The notes below the pieces were generated by a model. That model saw only the letters and a program-made list of their open reading frames with translations, was not told the DNA's origin and made no database searches. DNA of 64,000 bases, from assembly GCA_902596985.1 (NCBI GenBank), contig CACJWR010000002.1, positions 43,554-107,553 on the forward strand. Reading direction: 5' to 3'. The translations under genes were made by a program, and so were the position numbers. Shown here in pieces: positions 45,782-54,607 of the stretch. Each line of letters opens with the position of its first letter. Positions within the stretch are counted from its first letter, which is position 1. The stretch is from an uncultured Alphaproteobacteria bacterium (GTDB lineage: Bacteria; Pseudomonadota; Alphaproteobacteria; Rhodobacterales; Rhodobacteraceae).

Positions 45782-46570
45782 ATGGATTTTAAAGGTAAAG
45801 TCGCTGTGATAACGGGATCTTCGGCAGGAATTGGAGCCGAGGCCGCAAAAAAAATAACGTCCATGGGCGGCAGAGTCACAATTAATTATTCCAAGAGCAA
45901 AGAGGCTGCAGAAGAAGTGGCACATGAATGCTCACGCCTTGGGGATCCTCCACTCATAATAAAATCTGATATTGCAACTGATGAAGGGTGTAGGCATATA
46001 ATTGATAGAGCGTTTAGCGAATTTGGAGCAATTAATATTTTGATTAATAATGCGGGAAGAACGAAATTTGCTGATCATTCTAACTTAGATGCATTGCAAA
46101 GAGAAGATTTTGAAAATATTTTGTCTCTTAATCTAAATAGCAACTATGAGCTAATAAAACACGCGCGCCCACATCTCGCCAAGAATAAAAAAAGTAGCAT
46201 CGTAAATATCTCATCTGTCGCAGGGTTGCGTGGACTAGGATCATCAGTTGCCTATGCTGCGTCTAAAGGTGCTCTGAACTCCATGACTTTGGCACTTTCT
46301 CGCTCCCTTGGGCCGGATGGAATAAGAGTGAATGCTGTATGCCCTGGCTTTGTGGCTACCGACTGGTGGAAAAATAGTCTTGGAGATGAAAAGTTTAAAA
46401 AGGCTATAATAGCGTACGAAAAGACAAATCCACTTGGTGAAGCACCAAGTGCTGAAGATATAATAGGGTCAATACTTTTTTTTGCAAGTGATCTCAGTAA
46501 TCACGTTACAGGTCAACTATTGGCAGTTGATGGTGGTTTGTTGATAGGTATGCCATTAAAATTAGACTGA
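45782..46570 (+). CDS. SDR-family oxidoreductase (FabG-like)
   Basis: This 262-residue short-chain dehydrogenase has TGSSAGIGAEAA, NNAGRTKF, the catalytic Ser, Tyr and Lys in NISSVAGLRG and AYAASKGALNSM, and C-terminal GQLLAVDGGLL as in 3-oxoacyl reductases. It is divergent from the GST operon, with 138 bases between starts, and 49 bases upstream of the DAO-family gene. Confidence 0.86.
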   Translation: MDFKGKVAVITGSSAGIGAEAAKKITSMGGRVTINYSKSKEAAEEVAHECSRLGDPPLIIKSDIATDEGCRHIIDRAFSEFGAINILINNAGRTKFADHSNLDALQREDFENILSLNLNSNYELIKHARPHLAKNKKSSIVNISSVAGLRGLGSSVAYAASKGALNSMTLALSRSLGPDGIRVNAVCPGFVATDWWKNSLGDEKFKKAIIAYEKTNPLGEAPSAEDIIGSILFFASDLSNHVTGQLLAVDGGLLIGMPLKLD

Positions 46571-46619
46571 GAATTTAGCTAAAGATAAGGGAATTTATAA
46601 ATAAAATTGATTGTCGCTG

Positions 46620-47885
46620 ATGAATAATTTGTGGGAAAATACGTCTAAAGAAAACGAAACTTTTTCTGAACCCCTGAAAAGCCAAACTACCGACTTATTA
46701 ATCGTTGGAGGAGGCTTTACAGGTTGCTCTGCCGCCTTAGAAGCAGCAAAGGTGGGAGCCAAAGTAGTGTTACTCGAAAGTGAGACCATTGGTTTTGGTG
46801 GTTCTGGTAGGAACGTTGGCTTAGTAAATGCAGGTTTATGGCTACCACCAAAAAAAATTGTTTCTATTTTAGGAGAAAAGCATGGGAAAAGGCTTATTTC
46901 TGCTCTTGGTTCAGCCCCTGATCTAGTTTTCTCAATTATTGAAGAAAACAAAATTAAATGCGAACCCAAAAGAAATGGAACTTTACATTGTGCTCACTCA
47001 GAAAAGGGAATGGGTTATCTAATTGAAAGATTTAAACAAGGAGAATTATTTGAAGAGCCATTAACACTGTTTGATAAAACTGAGACTGATAATAAAGTGG
47101 GAAGTTCTAAATTTATTGGATCACTTCATGACTCTAGAGCAGGAACAATACAACCACTGGCTTATTGCAGAGGCCTCGCACGAAAAGCAAAAGAATTAAG
47201 CGTAAAGATATATGAAAAATCAAAAGTATCTCAGGTTAAAAAACAAAATGGAATGTGGAAAACCTATGTTCGAGGTATTGAAATTAAAAGCAAATATTTA
47301 TTCCTTGCTATGAATGCCTATGAAGATTTAGACAAGGCAAATAATACAGGTAAATTTTCTACCGTTTATTACTCACAATTTGCGACGAGACCTTTAAACT
47401 CTAATGAAATGAGTACGATCTTACCTGGCAAAGAGGGTTGTTGGGATACAGCCAAAATTATGTCTTCCTTTAGAGTGGATGACGCTGGACGTCTCATTTT
47501 GGGAACAATGGGTAACTCTGAAGGCTTTGGAAAATATATTCATGCGAATTGGGCAAACAAAAAGCTTAAGGCCCTCTTTCCTTTTTTACCCGATGTAGAG
47601 TTTAATTATCGTTGGTCGGGTAAAATAGCAATGACTAAAGATCACATACCAAAAATTGTGAACTTTGAAGAGAATGCTCTATCGTGTTTTGGTTATTCAG
47701 GGAGGGGTATTGCGCCGGGAACTCTTTTTGGAAAAACTTGTGCAGCAGCTTTATTGTCAGAAGACTTATCTATTCTACCTGTTTCTGCCGTCCGACAATA
47801 CAACGAAGTTTTTACAAGAGAGAAGAGCACTTTTTTTGAAATGGCAGCAGTGGCGAATAACTCTCTAATGTCTTTAAAAATGTAG
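46620..47885 (+). CDS. DAO-family FAD oxidoreductase (PuuB/OrdL-like)
   Basis: This amine or amino-acid oxidase-like flavoprotein of 421 residues has the FAD motif LLIVGGGFTGCSAALEAAKVG, then GFGGSGRNVGLVNAGLW, and the C-terminal FAD-binding CFGYSGRGIAPGTLFGK. It resembles gamma-glutamylputrescine oxidases. ATG 46620 is preferred over TTG 46611; no strong ribosome-binding site is seen for either. It converges on a crotonase gene. Confidence 0.84.
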   Translation: MNNLWENTSKENETFSEPLKSQTTDLLIVGGGFTGCSAALEAAKVGAKVVLLESETIGFGGSGRNVGLVNAGLWLPPKKIVSILGEKHGKRLISALGSAPDLVFSIIEENKIKCEPKRNGTLHCAHSEKGMGYLIERFKQGELFEEPLTLFDKTETDNKVGSSKFIGSLHDSRAGTIQPLAYCRGLARKAKELSVKIYEKSKVSQVKKQNGMWKTYVRGIEIKSKYLFLAMNAYEDLDKANNTGKFSTVYYSQFATRPLNSNEMSTILPGKEGCWDTAKIMSSFRVDDAGRLILGTMGNSEGFGKYIHANWANKKLKALFPFLPDVEFNYRWSGKIAMTKDHIPKIVNFEENALSCFGYSGRGIAPGTLFGKTCAAALLSEDLSILPVSAVRQYNEVFTREKSTFFEMAAVANNSLMSLKM

Positions 47886-47895
47886 GCTTTTTGTA

Positions 47896-48744
47896 TTACT
47901 TGGATTTTATAGCAGCCGATAGGTCAGGTAAATCCTTGCTGACTTTCATCGAAAAATTAGGAGATCTTTTTTCTAAAAACGAAGCTATTCCCTCTTTAAT
48001 ATCTGGGGACTTTCCCATTCTCTCCATCGCCATAGAATCCAAAATATGTGCTTCCGCTGGATGGGTTGCGGCTAGCATATTCCACATCATATGTCTGGAA
48101 AGAGAAACAGATATTGCAGAGGTTTTACTACTGTAGCTGGAGCCAATCTCAAGTGCTCTATCTATCAATTTATCATCGGATATTACATCGGAGACTAGTC
48201 CATGTTCCAAGGCCTCTTGAGAATTAAATACTTTCCCAGTGTAGCACCAATCCAGAGCTTTAGAGATACCCACTATTCTAGGAAGAAACCAGCTGGAACA
48301 GGCTTCGGGAACTGCACCTCTTCGTGAAAACACAAATCCAAACCGAGCCGATTGTGAAGCAATTCTTATATCCATTGGTAAAGTCATTGTTGCCCCTACA
48401 CCAACAGCATCTCCATTGATTGCACCTATTACTGGCTTTTTGGATCTAAAAATTCTTAGCGCCACTAACCCTCCTCCATCACGATTATTATCGTTAGTGA
48501 GCCTGTTTCCTTCTTCTGCATAATTAAAAGTGTTTGGCCCATCAACCAAGTCCGCTCCTGCACAAAAGGCACGCCCTTCCCCAGTAATCACGACTGATTT
48601 AATATCGTCATTCTGATCAGTGTAATCAAAAACTCTAATAAGTTCGTCTTGCATGGTTTTAGTAAATGCGTTTAACTTTTCTGGTCTGTTAAGGGAAATC
48701 ACGCAAGTATCGCCATGCTGCGAAGTTAACAATTCTTTATACAT
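47896..48744 (-). CDS. enoyl-CoA hydratase/isomerase-family protein
   Basis: This crotonase of 282 residues has AFCAGADLVDGP and GDAVGVGATMTLPMD for the oxyanion hole. The acid at the active site is probably Glu in GAVPEACSSWFL, not the usual PE position, as in EchA-like isomerases or hydrolases. Single gene with its own upstream region of 132 bases shared with the coiled-coil gene. Confidence 0.85.
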   Translation of the reverse strand: MYKELLTSQHGDTCVISLNRPEKLNAFTKTMQDELIRVFDYTDQNDDIKSVVITGEGRAFCAGADLVDGPNTFNYAEEGNRLTNDNNRDGGGLVALRIFRSKKPVIGAINGDAVGVGATMTLPMDIRIASQSARFGFVFSRRGAVPEACSSWFLPRIVGISKALDWCYTGKVFNSQEALEHGLVSDVISDDKLIDRALEIGSSYSSKTSAISVSLSRHMMWNMLAATHPAEAHILDSMAMERMGKSPDIKEGIASFLEKRSPNFSMKVSKDLPDLSAAIKSK

Positions 48745-48876
48745 TTTTATCTAATCCTAAACTGTTTCACCGAGATTTAATATTTTTTTGAATTTTATAC
48801 GCTTATTACGTTATAGTAGGTTAATGTCCAAAGTAGTAAAGTTTTATCAACTAATACATTTAGAAAGAGGTGACGT

Positions 48877-49611
48877 ATGAATCCCGAAAATAAGGCCCAA
48901 ATACAATCTAATCGCCGAAAAATATTCGAGCTTGAAATACTTATAAATTCAAATAAGACAAAAGTGGAAGTATGCAGGGCCTCCATAGAGCAGAATTACG
49001 CCTCTATTATGAGAAACTATAATGCAGCTTACATGGGCAATCATCACTTGGCTAATCAAGAAACAGATGAAATTCTAAGAAACAGACTAGCTATAATGAG
49101 CAATATGATTGCCGAGCGAGATGTGGAAATAAATTTTAGAGAATCGATGAATAATAAAGCTCAATTAGATTTTCTGGAGCACAAATCTTCTGTTAATAAA
49201 ACTATTCTTGAAGTGAATAAACAACTCACTGAAATAAACAAGAAGCTTATTGAACTTAACAGAATGATTATGAAAAAAAATGAGGAAACACTACAATTTA
49301 ATACAGAAAACTTAGCAACTAACGAAAAATTTCTTAAGGGTGAGTTTCATCCCTCAAAGGCTACTGAAAAAGATAATAAGAAGCGTATAGACCAAAACAA
49401 AAAAAGGTGCGTGAAAATAGAGGAGATGGCCTCTGAAAATCAGAAACGAATTATTGAGATTCAATCAAAGACACAGACCAACGCAATAGATATTATGAAA
49501 AACTCAGTTCAGATCTCTGAGAGACGTGAACGTATCAATGACTTACAAGAAAAGGTAAACGAGAATCAAAACTCAGTAGCTGAAATGATATCAATTAAAA
49601 TCAAAAACTGA
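48877..49611 (+). CDS. Asn-heptad coiled-coil protein, unknown
   Basis: This 244-residue, fully helical, Lys/Glu/Asn-rich protein has no signal peptide or membrane helix. From residue 107 to 149 Asn recurs at exactly seven-residue steps (107, 114, 121, 128, 135, 142, 149), with Ile/Leu three residues later at several of them. Heptad-phased Asn also occurs at 12, 26, 40, 47 and at 167, 174, 188, 202, 209. That is a long coiled coil with Asn at a core position, which usually fixes register and oligomer number. AGAGGTGA precedes the ATG. Function unknown; a filament or scaffold is possible. Confidence 0.7.
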   Translation: MNPENKAQIQSNRRKIFELEILINSNKTKVEVCRASIEQNYASIMRNYNAAYMGNHHLANQETDEILRNRLAIMSNMIAERDVEINFRESMNNKAQLDFLEHKSSVNKTILEVNKQLTEINKKLIELNRMIMKKNEETLQFNTENLATNEKFLKGEFHPSKATEKDNKKRIDQNKKRCVKIEEMASENQKRIIEIQSKTQTNAIDIMKNSVQISERRERINDLQEKVNENQNSVAEMISIKIKN

Positions 49612-49617
49612 AGCTAG

Positions 49618-50625
49618 CTAGTTTTCCAGAACGATCCTATATCTTGCCTTACCACTTTTAAGGTGGGCTATGGCTTCATTGATTTCTGACATTTTAAAAA
49701 ATTCTACCTCGGGTATTATTTTGTGTCTTGCGCAGAACTCTACCATTTTCTTCATTGCTTCTGGTCCTCCAACAGGACTTGCAGATACTGAATTCTGACC
49801 CCTCAACATATGAAACATAGTTATATTTAGAGGCTCAGGTAATAGACCAAGGAAATGAAGTCTACCTTTTGGTTTAAGAGTATTCATAAATAACCCCCAT
49901 TTACCCTTGAATGCATGACCGGTGAAAAATAAGTAGTCGAAGGATTTTTTAAGCTTTTTAATTGCATCAATATCACTCGCAACAACTACATTATGAGCGC
50001 CATAACTCTTAGCTTCTTCCACCTTATTTTCAGAACCAGTAATAGCAGTGACTTCACAACCCCAAGCATTAGCAAACTTTATAGCCATATGTCCAAGCCC
50101 ACCTATTCCAAAAATACATACGCTATCCGTGGGTTTTACTGCATATTGGACAAATGGATTGAAAACGGTAATACCACCGCACATAAGTGGACCGGCAGTT
50201 CGGAGATCAAGTGCGTCAGGGATTGGAATAGCACTTAAATCTTGAACTCTTATTTTATCGGCGAAACCTCCATTTCGGCCTACAAAAACACCCACTCTAT
50301 CATCACAAAGATTATGATCACCATTATAACAACATTCACACGTCTTACAGTACCCCGCCTGAAAGCCCACTCCCACTCTCTGACCAACATGCCTATCTTT
50401 AACTTGGCTACCGATTGCTGTAATTTTCCCTATAACCTCGTGGCCAGGGACAAATGGATATTCGTTGTTTGAAAAATCATTGTCTATGTAATGAACATCA
50501 CTGTAGCAAAGTCCGCAGTTTTCTATCTCAATATCAACATCATCAGGCCCTATTTCTCCCAATTCGTATTCATAGGGTTCCAACAGGCCTTTTTCATTTT
50601 TTGCGGCATATGCTTTGACTTTCAT
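49618..50625 (-). CDS. zinc alcohol dehydrogenase (YahK/AhR-like)
   Basis: This NAD(P)-dependent zinc dehydrogenase has about 335 residues. Catalytic zinc ligands are Cys in GLCYSDVHY and His-Glu in PGHEVIGK. The structural zinc cysteines are in the C-x2-C-x2-C-x7-C segment beginning CKTCECC. The cofactor motif is GIGGLGHMAIKFANAWG. It belongs to the cinnamyl-alcohol/aldehyde reductase branch. ATG 50625 is chosen because GGGAG lies close upstream. It is 7 bases from the coiled-coil gene stop. Confidence 0.9.
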   Translation of the reverse strand: MKVKAYAAKNEKGLLEPYEYELGEIGPDDVDIEIENCGLCYSDVHYIDNDFSNNEYPFVPGHEVIGKITAIGSQVKDRHVGQRVGVGFQAGYCKTCECCYNGDHNLCDDRVGVFVGRNGGFADKIRVQDLSAIPIPDALDLRTAGPLMCGGITVFNPFVQYAVKPTDSVCIFGIGGLGHMAIKFANAWGCEVTAITGSENKVEEAKSYGAHNVVVASDIDAIKKLKKSFDYLFFTGHAFKGKWGLFMNTLKPKGRLHFLGLLPEPLNITMFHMLRGQNSVSASPVGGPEAMKKMVEFCARHKIIPEVEFFKMSEINEAIAHLKSGKARYRIVLEN

Positions 50626-50708
50626 CACACTCTCCCAATACTTTAAATACAATATTTGCTTCCAAAGAATTATAGATATATGGGATTAAATAATAAAGAT
50701 ATTTTCAA

Positions 50709-50736
50709 TTGAAAAAAAAAAAATTCTTTATATTAT
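50709..50736 (+). promoter_or_regulatory. promoter of tRNA-Ser
   Basis: TTGAAA (50709-50714) and TATTAT (50731-50736) are separated by 16 bases. The -10 box ends ten bases before the mature tRNA 5' end, as expected for a short tRNA leader. Confidence 0.5.
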
Positions 50737-50746
50737 CTCCCTAACC

Positions 50747-50836
50747 GGAGGAGTGGCAGAGTGGTTGAATGCACCGGTCTTGAAAACCGACGTAGGTGAA
50801 AGTCTACCGTGGGTTCGAATCCCACCTCCTCCGCCA
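50747..50836 (+). tRNA. tRNA-Ser (UGA)
   Basis: The 90 bases, CCA included, fold as a class II tRNA. The acceptor stem is GGAGGAG/CTCCTCC, the anticodon loop CTTGAAA gives UGA at 50781-50783, a long variable arm (GTAGGTGAAAGTCTAC) follows, and the T arm is GTGGGTTCGAATCCCAC. The integrase gene begins 183 bases downstream. The 3' end of the tRNA is therefore the likely attachment site of the island; no second copy of its 3' end was seen before 64,000. Confidence 0.97.
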
Positions 50837-50853
50837 CTAGCATGTTCTTTCTC

Positions 50854-50946
50854 ATGTCATCAGATGTCATCCGATATCACAACCCCCTGTTTTTATTGAC
50901 GTTTTAACACTATGCGTGTTCATCCTATGTCATCGGATGTCACGTA
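50854..50946 (+). repeat. 10-bp phased direct repeats next to attachment site
   Basis: Units of the form ATGTCATCNG occur at 50854-50863 and 50864-50873, with a degenerate third unit at 50874, and again at 50927-50936 with a partial copy at 50937. The 10-bp spacing places each unit on the same DNA face. Together with their position between tRNA and integrase, this suggests arm-type or excisionase sites. Confidence 0.55.
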
Positions 50947-50960
50947 CGTTTGGGGCTATT

Positions 50961-50993
50961 TTGTGGACCAGTTGTGGGCTGGTTTGTGGACTG
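50961..50993 (+). repeat. TTGTGGRCYR tandem repeats before integrase
   Basis: Three units start at 50961, 50972 and 50984 (TTGTGGACCA, TTGTGGGCTG, TTGTGGACTG), spaced 11-12 bases. They lie 26 bases before the chosen integrase start, so they are more likely DNA sites than coding sequence; a longer reading frame would run through them. Confidence 0.5.
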
Positions 50994-51019
50994 GAACCAT
51001 CAGAAAGGGAAAGAAAGAT

Positions 51020-52198
51020 ATGACAAAACTAACGGTAAAAGAGATAAAAGCTGCCTCTAAGGGCGCGCGTCTTCATGACGGTCACGGATTGTACTTAACG
51101 CTAACATCTACTGATCGCGGAAAGTGGTCGTACCGCTACCGGATTAATGGCTTGAGCCGGGAAATGGGATTAGGCCCCTACCCTAAGGTTTCCCTAAGTG
51201 ATGCTCGGGCTCTTCATATCAAATACCAAGCGCATAAACTGCAAGGCCGTGACCCCTGTGCTTACAGAATAGAAAAAGAAAAGATTGCCATTCAGCGCGC
51301 ACGTTTAAAGTTTTCTGATATTGCTGAACGACTGATAGAGAGTAAAAAAGCCGGTTGGCACAATGAAAAACATATAAAGCAATGGTCGCAAAGTTTACAA
51401 ACCTATGCGTCTCCCATTCTCGATGCCAAACCATTAAATACTATTACCAGTCGTGATATATTGAAAATCCTCCAACCCATTTGGGCAACAAAGCATGAAA
51501 CCGCTCGTCGGGTACAACAACGCATAAAAAAAGTCTTTGGTTTTGCAAAAACTATGGGTTGGTATGACCACTATAATCCTGCTGTCTGGGATGATAATCT
51601 CGAACACCTTCTTGCCCCCTCACGTCAGGTAAAACGCGTGTTCCATCACCCCTCTCTAGATTGGTCGGAACTCCCGGGGTTTTTTAAAAAACTGCAGACT
51701 GTAGAAACAATTGCTTCCAAAGCCTTACAGTTTTTAATTCTAACAGCCTGCCGGACACATGAAATACGTCATTGCGAACGTGACCAAATAAATTGGACAG
51801 ACAAAGTCTGGATTATTCCTGCTGAATTAATGAAAGCCCGTCGTACGCATCGGGTGCCCTTATGTCAGTCGACGGTTACACTTTTAGAAAGCACGCTCAT
51901 GGGTCATAACGCAGATTATGTCTTTCCTAGACCGGGAGGCATGCACCCATTAAGTAACATGGCGATGTTGACATTACTAAAGAGAGAATTTCCGCGTAAG
52001 AGCATCACAGTACATGGATTTCGTTCAACTTTTAGAGAGTGGGCTGCCAGTAATTGTGGCTACGACCACGATACCATTGAGTTCTCGCTTGCGCATAAAT
52101 TACCTGATCGGACAAAGGAAGCTTATCTTCGTTCTGACTTACTGGATAAGCGACGGATGTTAATGAAAGACTGGGAGAAGTTTGTTCTGACTAATTAA
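51020..52198 (+). CDS. P4-type tyrosine integrase
   Basis: This site-specific recombinase of 392 residues integrates the island at the tRNA-Ser gene. An N-terminal DUF4102-like arm-binding domain (LTVKEIKAASKGARLHDGHG) is followed by a core-binding domain and the catalytic domain. That domain carries Arg in LTACRTHEIRH, the box HGFRSTFREWAA (His, Arg) and the nucleophile Tyr in KEAYLRSDLLDKRR. ATG 51020 is preferred with GGGAAAG upstream. The frame stays open to 50912 but runs through repeat sequence. Base composition is richer in G+C than the cargo, so it may have a different origin. Confidence 0.93.
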   Translation: MTKLTVKEIKAASKGARLHDGHGLYLTLTSTDRGKWSYRYRINGLSREMGLGPYPKVSLSDARALHIKYQAHKLQGRDPCAYRIEKEKIAIQRARLKFSDIAERLIESKKAGWHNEKHIKQWSQSLQTYASPILDAKPLNTITSRDILKILQPIWATKHETARRVQQRIKKVFGFAKTMGWYDHYNPAVWDDNLEHLLAPSRQVKRVFHHPSLDWSELPGFFKKLQTVETIASKALQFLILTACRTHEIRHCERDQINWTDKVWIIPAELMKARRTHRVPLCQSTVTLLESTLMGHNADYVFPRPGGMHPLSNMAMLTLLKREFPRKSITVHGFRSTFREWAASNCGYDHDTIEFSLAHKLPDRTKEAYLRSDLLDKRRMLMKDWEKFVLTN

Positions 52199-52223
52199 TA
52201 TAAAAACGGACGAAATTTGATAG

Positions 52224-52253
52224 TTGACAAAAAAAAATAAGACTCGCATTTTA
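52224..52253 (+). promoter_or_regulatory. possible promoter of AlpA-like gene
   Basis: A consensus TTGACA (52224-52229) is followed after 18 bases by ATTTTA, a weak -10 box, about 65 bases before the AlpA-like start. The rest of the 119-base gap shows nothing else. Confidence 0.3.
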
Positions 52254-52317
52254 AAGAGAAAAATAAAAAATTTCATAGTGGTCGATCGCAAGGTTCATTT
52301 TAAAGAAAGACCCGTGA

Positions 52318-52506
52318 ATGACAGATTTTATAACCAGAAAAGAAGTAGCAAGAATTCTCAACATAAGTGAGTCCACCGTTTATAGATGGGCACTTTCCGG
52401 CCATTTGATACCACCTTTTGAACTAGGGCCAAACAGAGTGGTTTGGTGTAAACATGAGATATTTGAATGGATAAAGAAGCAAAAACTTAAGCACAGAATA
52501 AAATAG
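52318..52506 (+). CDS. AlpA-like HTH regulator/excisionase
   Basis: This 62-residue MerR-like winged helix (ITRKEVARILNISESTVYRW, then a wing ending VWCKHEIFEWIKKQK) is typical of AlpA/Xis proteins beside P4-type integrases. It probably bends DNA for excision or controls integrase transcription. The phased repeats at 50854 are candidate binding sites. Confidence 0.8.
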   Translation: MTDFITRKEVARILNISESTVYRWALSGHLIPPFELGPNRVVWCKHEIFEWIKKQKLKHRIK

Positions 52507-52574
52507 CTAGAACATCAAATCCTGAATAGGTATACGCACACTGTCTTAAAATCTATTTGAGAAAGAGCGGAATA

Positions 52575-52985
52575 TTAAACCTCATATTCTCGATTATGAG
52601 TTTTTTTGAAAAAATAGCTGATTTTTAAACATTCTATACTATCAACAAAATACCCTTTCTTTTGTGCCGCTATATGCCTGTTAAGTGTATGTTCTATGAA
52701 CTGCCTATGATCGGACATCCACCGCATACACTGTACTTTTTTTTCAAATCGCCTTTTTTTAAACTCTAGAAATTCTTTCGGCTGATCGTTTACAGATTTT
52801 AATTTCGCTACAATAAAAAAATCTGTCTGATCCTTTAAATGATTATTTTCCCCTTCTTTCTTAGTTATAGATAAATTATCTTTGAGCAAACTATAACTGT
52901 TTTCTGGTTTTTTGCCAGATGACACGCACCCAACAGAAAATGCTAAGCATCCAGTCAGGGCAAGCCTGTAAATAAATTTGTACAC
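52575..52985 (-). CDS. putative lipoprotein, 136 residues, unknown
   Basis: The N terminus is a signal peptide (MYKFIYRLALTGCLAFSVGC). Either Cys13 (LTGC) or Cys20 (SVGC) could be lipidated; Cys20 gives the more normal length. The rest is basic and helical with a C-terminal Cys; no family recognised. It is divergent from the ankyrin gene, with about 100 bases between starts. Confidence 0.5.
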   Translation of the reverse strand: MYKFIYRLALTGCLAFSVGCVSSGKKPENSYSLLKDNLSITKKEGENNHLKDQTDFFIVAKLKSVNDQPKEFLEFKKRRFEKKVQCMRWMSDHRQFIEHTLNRHIAAQKKGYFVDSIECLKISYFFKKTHNREYEV

Positions 52986-53083
52986 AATATTTGTTCCAAT
53001 ATGTTATCTTTAAACATATAACGAATTGCGATGATAATTTATTGCAGCGTGCTACAAGATTTAACGAGATTTTTCTACGGGTT

Positions 53084-54079
53084 ATGAGAAAAACAATATA
53101 TTTATCAGTTTTTTTTATTTTTCTTACCTCATCAGCATTTGCCTGCAATTACACCTCATACCCAAGTTTTTGGAAGGGCACTTCTTCGAAAGATATAGAT
53201 CGCACCATAACTAGATTGGAGAATTGCAAGACAAAATATAAAGAGCAATTTAATGATTTGTATGGGAACAACGCTTTATTAACGGGTGTAAGCTACGGCA
53301 ATATGAAAGCAATCCAGTATCTAACAGAGCTTGGAGCAGACGTAAATTATAAAGATTTAGCGTACCAGTCAGTTCTTCATTTTGCATCTGGTAGAAAAAA
53401 TAATGAAGCTGTTATTGCTTTCCTTACCTCGAGAGGTGCGAAAATCAATGAGGTGGATGCATTCGGAGAAACTCCGATATTTCTGTCTCTTAAAAGTCGA
53501 AGTATTTCGAATTATGTTGAGTTATTAAATCTGGGAGCTGAAATAAATTTAAAGAACAGCATAGGCGCCAGTCTCCTTCATTATGCGTCCGGAAACCCTC
53601 AATTTTATGAAGAAAAAAATGAGCTAAGCAGTCAAACTGCATTACGTACTGGTGTACCAAAATTCATTCCCAAACAAATAGCGGGCAATACTCCAGAGCC
53701 CTCCTGTTCATACAAATATTCAGAAATCTCAACACTTGATCTTTATAAAGATTGCACCCCAAATTTTGCAGATATAATTAAGGGCCTTATTTACTTCACA
53801 GATTTTATTAATTTACAGGATAAATATGGACGAACTCCACTTCACTATGCTGCAGGAAATTTTAACATAAGCTATTATTTGTTGAAGAATGGAGCCAATC
53901 CGAACATACAGGACAGTTATGGAAATACTCCATTTCACTTTTGGTATATGTCATGCAGTGGAACGGCAGGAGCGGTACCGTTAGCAGAAAAATTTAGCTT
54001 TGACACTTCATTAAAAAATCGTGAAGGTAAGTTGTTCAATGAGATGGGTATCGGAATTCTCTGCGCTAAGTTTTCTTGA
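53084..54079 (+). CDS. exported ankyrin-repeat protein
   Basis: This 331-residue protein has a signal peptide (MRKTIYLSVFFIFLTSSAFA) followed by Cys, then about six ankyrin repeats. The clear ones are GNNALLTGVSYGNMKAIQYL, ELGADVNYKDLAYQSVLHFA, GETPIFLSLKSRS, GRTPLHYAAGNFNISYYLLK and GNTPFHFWY. ATG 53084 places the signal peptide at the N terminus; a longer frame from 52991 hides it. Periplasmic ankyrin proteins usually bind a partner protein; the partner here is unknown. Confidence 0.75.
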   Translation: MRKTIYLSVFFIFLTSSAFACNYTSYPSFWKGTSSKDIDRTITRLENCKTKYKEQFNDLYGNNALLTGVSYGNMKAIQYLTELGADVNYKDLAYQSVLHFASGRKNNEAVIAFLTSRGAKINEVDAFGETPIFLSLKSRSISNYVELLNLGAEINLKNSIGASLLHYASGNPQFYEEKNELSSQTALRTGVPKFIPKQIAGNTPEPSCSYKYSEISTLDLYKDCTPNFADIIKGLIYFTDFINLQDKYGRTPLHYAAGNFNISYYLLKNGANPNIQDSYGNTPFHFWYMSCSGTAGAVPLAEKFSFDTSLKNREGKLFNEMGIGILCAKFS

Positions 54080-54196
54080 GTTTCACACCCTTTTAAAGAA
54101 TGAATATACACATTTTTCATTTTGAAAACCAAAGTATTGTAAAGATTTAAAAAAAAATATATGTAGAGCCTAGCCTCACAAAAACCCGTATACTTT

Positions 54197-54382
54197 CTAA
54201 CCGCCTTTTCTTGTTAGCGAATTAGAGAAGCAAGACATAAAGCTACCATTATCGTCAGAGAAGTTGAGGTGATCTTTCAGGGTAAAACAATATTCTGCAT
54301 AGGCTGCATAGTACATAACCCACTCATCTCCCCTCAAGAGGTATATAATAGCGGTTGCAGGCAAAATATATTTCCATTTCAT
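54197..54382 (-). CDS. small GxEW-type membrane protein, 61 residues
   Basis: A hydrophobic N terminus (YILPATAIIYLL) leads to RGDEWVMYYAAYAEYCF and a polar tail. The [L/F]xGx[D/Y]EW followed by aromatic residues recurs in two other tiny genes (55597-55740 and 56050-56154). It overlaps the upstream gene by four bases (ATGA), so it is probably translated by coupling. Last gene of the small-protein operon. Function unknown. Confidence 0.5.
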   Translation of the reverse strand: MKWKYILPATAIIYLLRGDEWVMYYAAYAEYCFTLKDHLNFSDDNGSFMSCFSNSLTRKGG

Positions 54383-54591
54383 GACATCAAGGTCATCGGG
54401 GTAATAATTCCCATTTGAATTAAAAGAAAGAAAATAGTTGCGAAAACAAAAAAATATATCGTTCGATTATATATCCTTTTTTTGGTTTCATTTTCTTTAA
54501 GTATTTTATTATCCCTGTCCGCAACAAGTTCTTTTCTGAAAATACTGTGGTATTGTTTTTCGTAATTGCTGTTCTGTTGATCAAATGGCAT
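54379..54591 (-). CDS. small single-pass membrane protein, 70 residues
   Basis: A charged, helical N-terminal half is followed by one membrane helix (IYFFVFATIFFLLIQMGI) and a short tail. Orientation with the charged part in the cytoplasm is expected. GGAG lies six bases before ATG. No family recognised. Confidence 0.55.
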   Translation of the reverse strand: MPFDQQNSNYEKQYHSIFRKELVADRDNKILKENETKKRIYNRTIYFFVFATIFFLLIQMGIITPMTLMS

Positions 54592-54607
54592 TTTTTCTCC
54601 TTATTTT

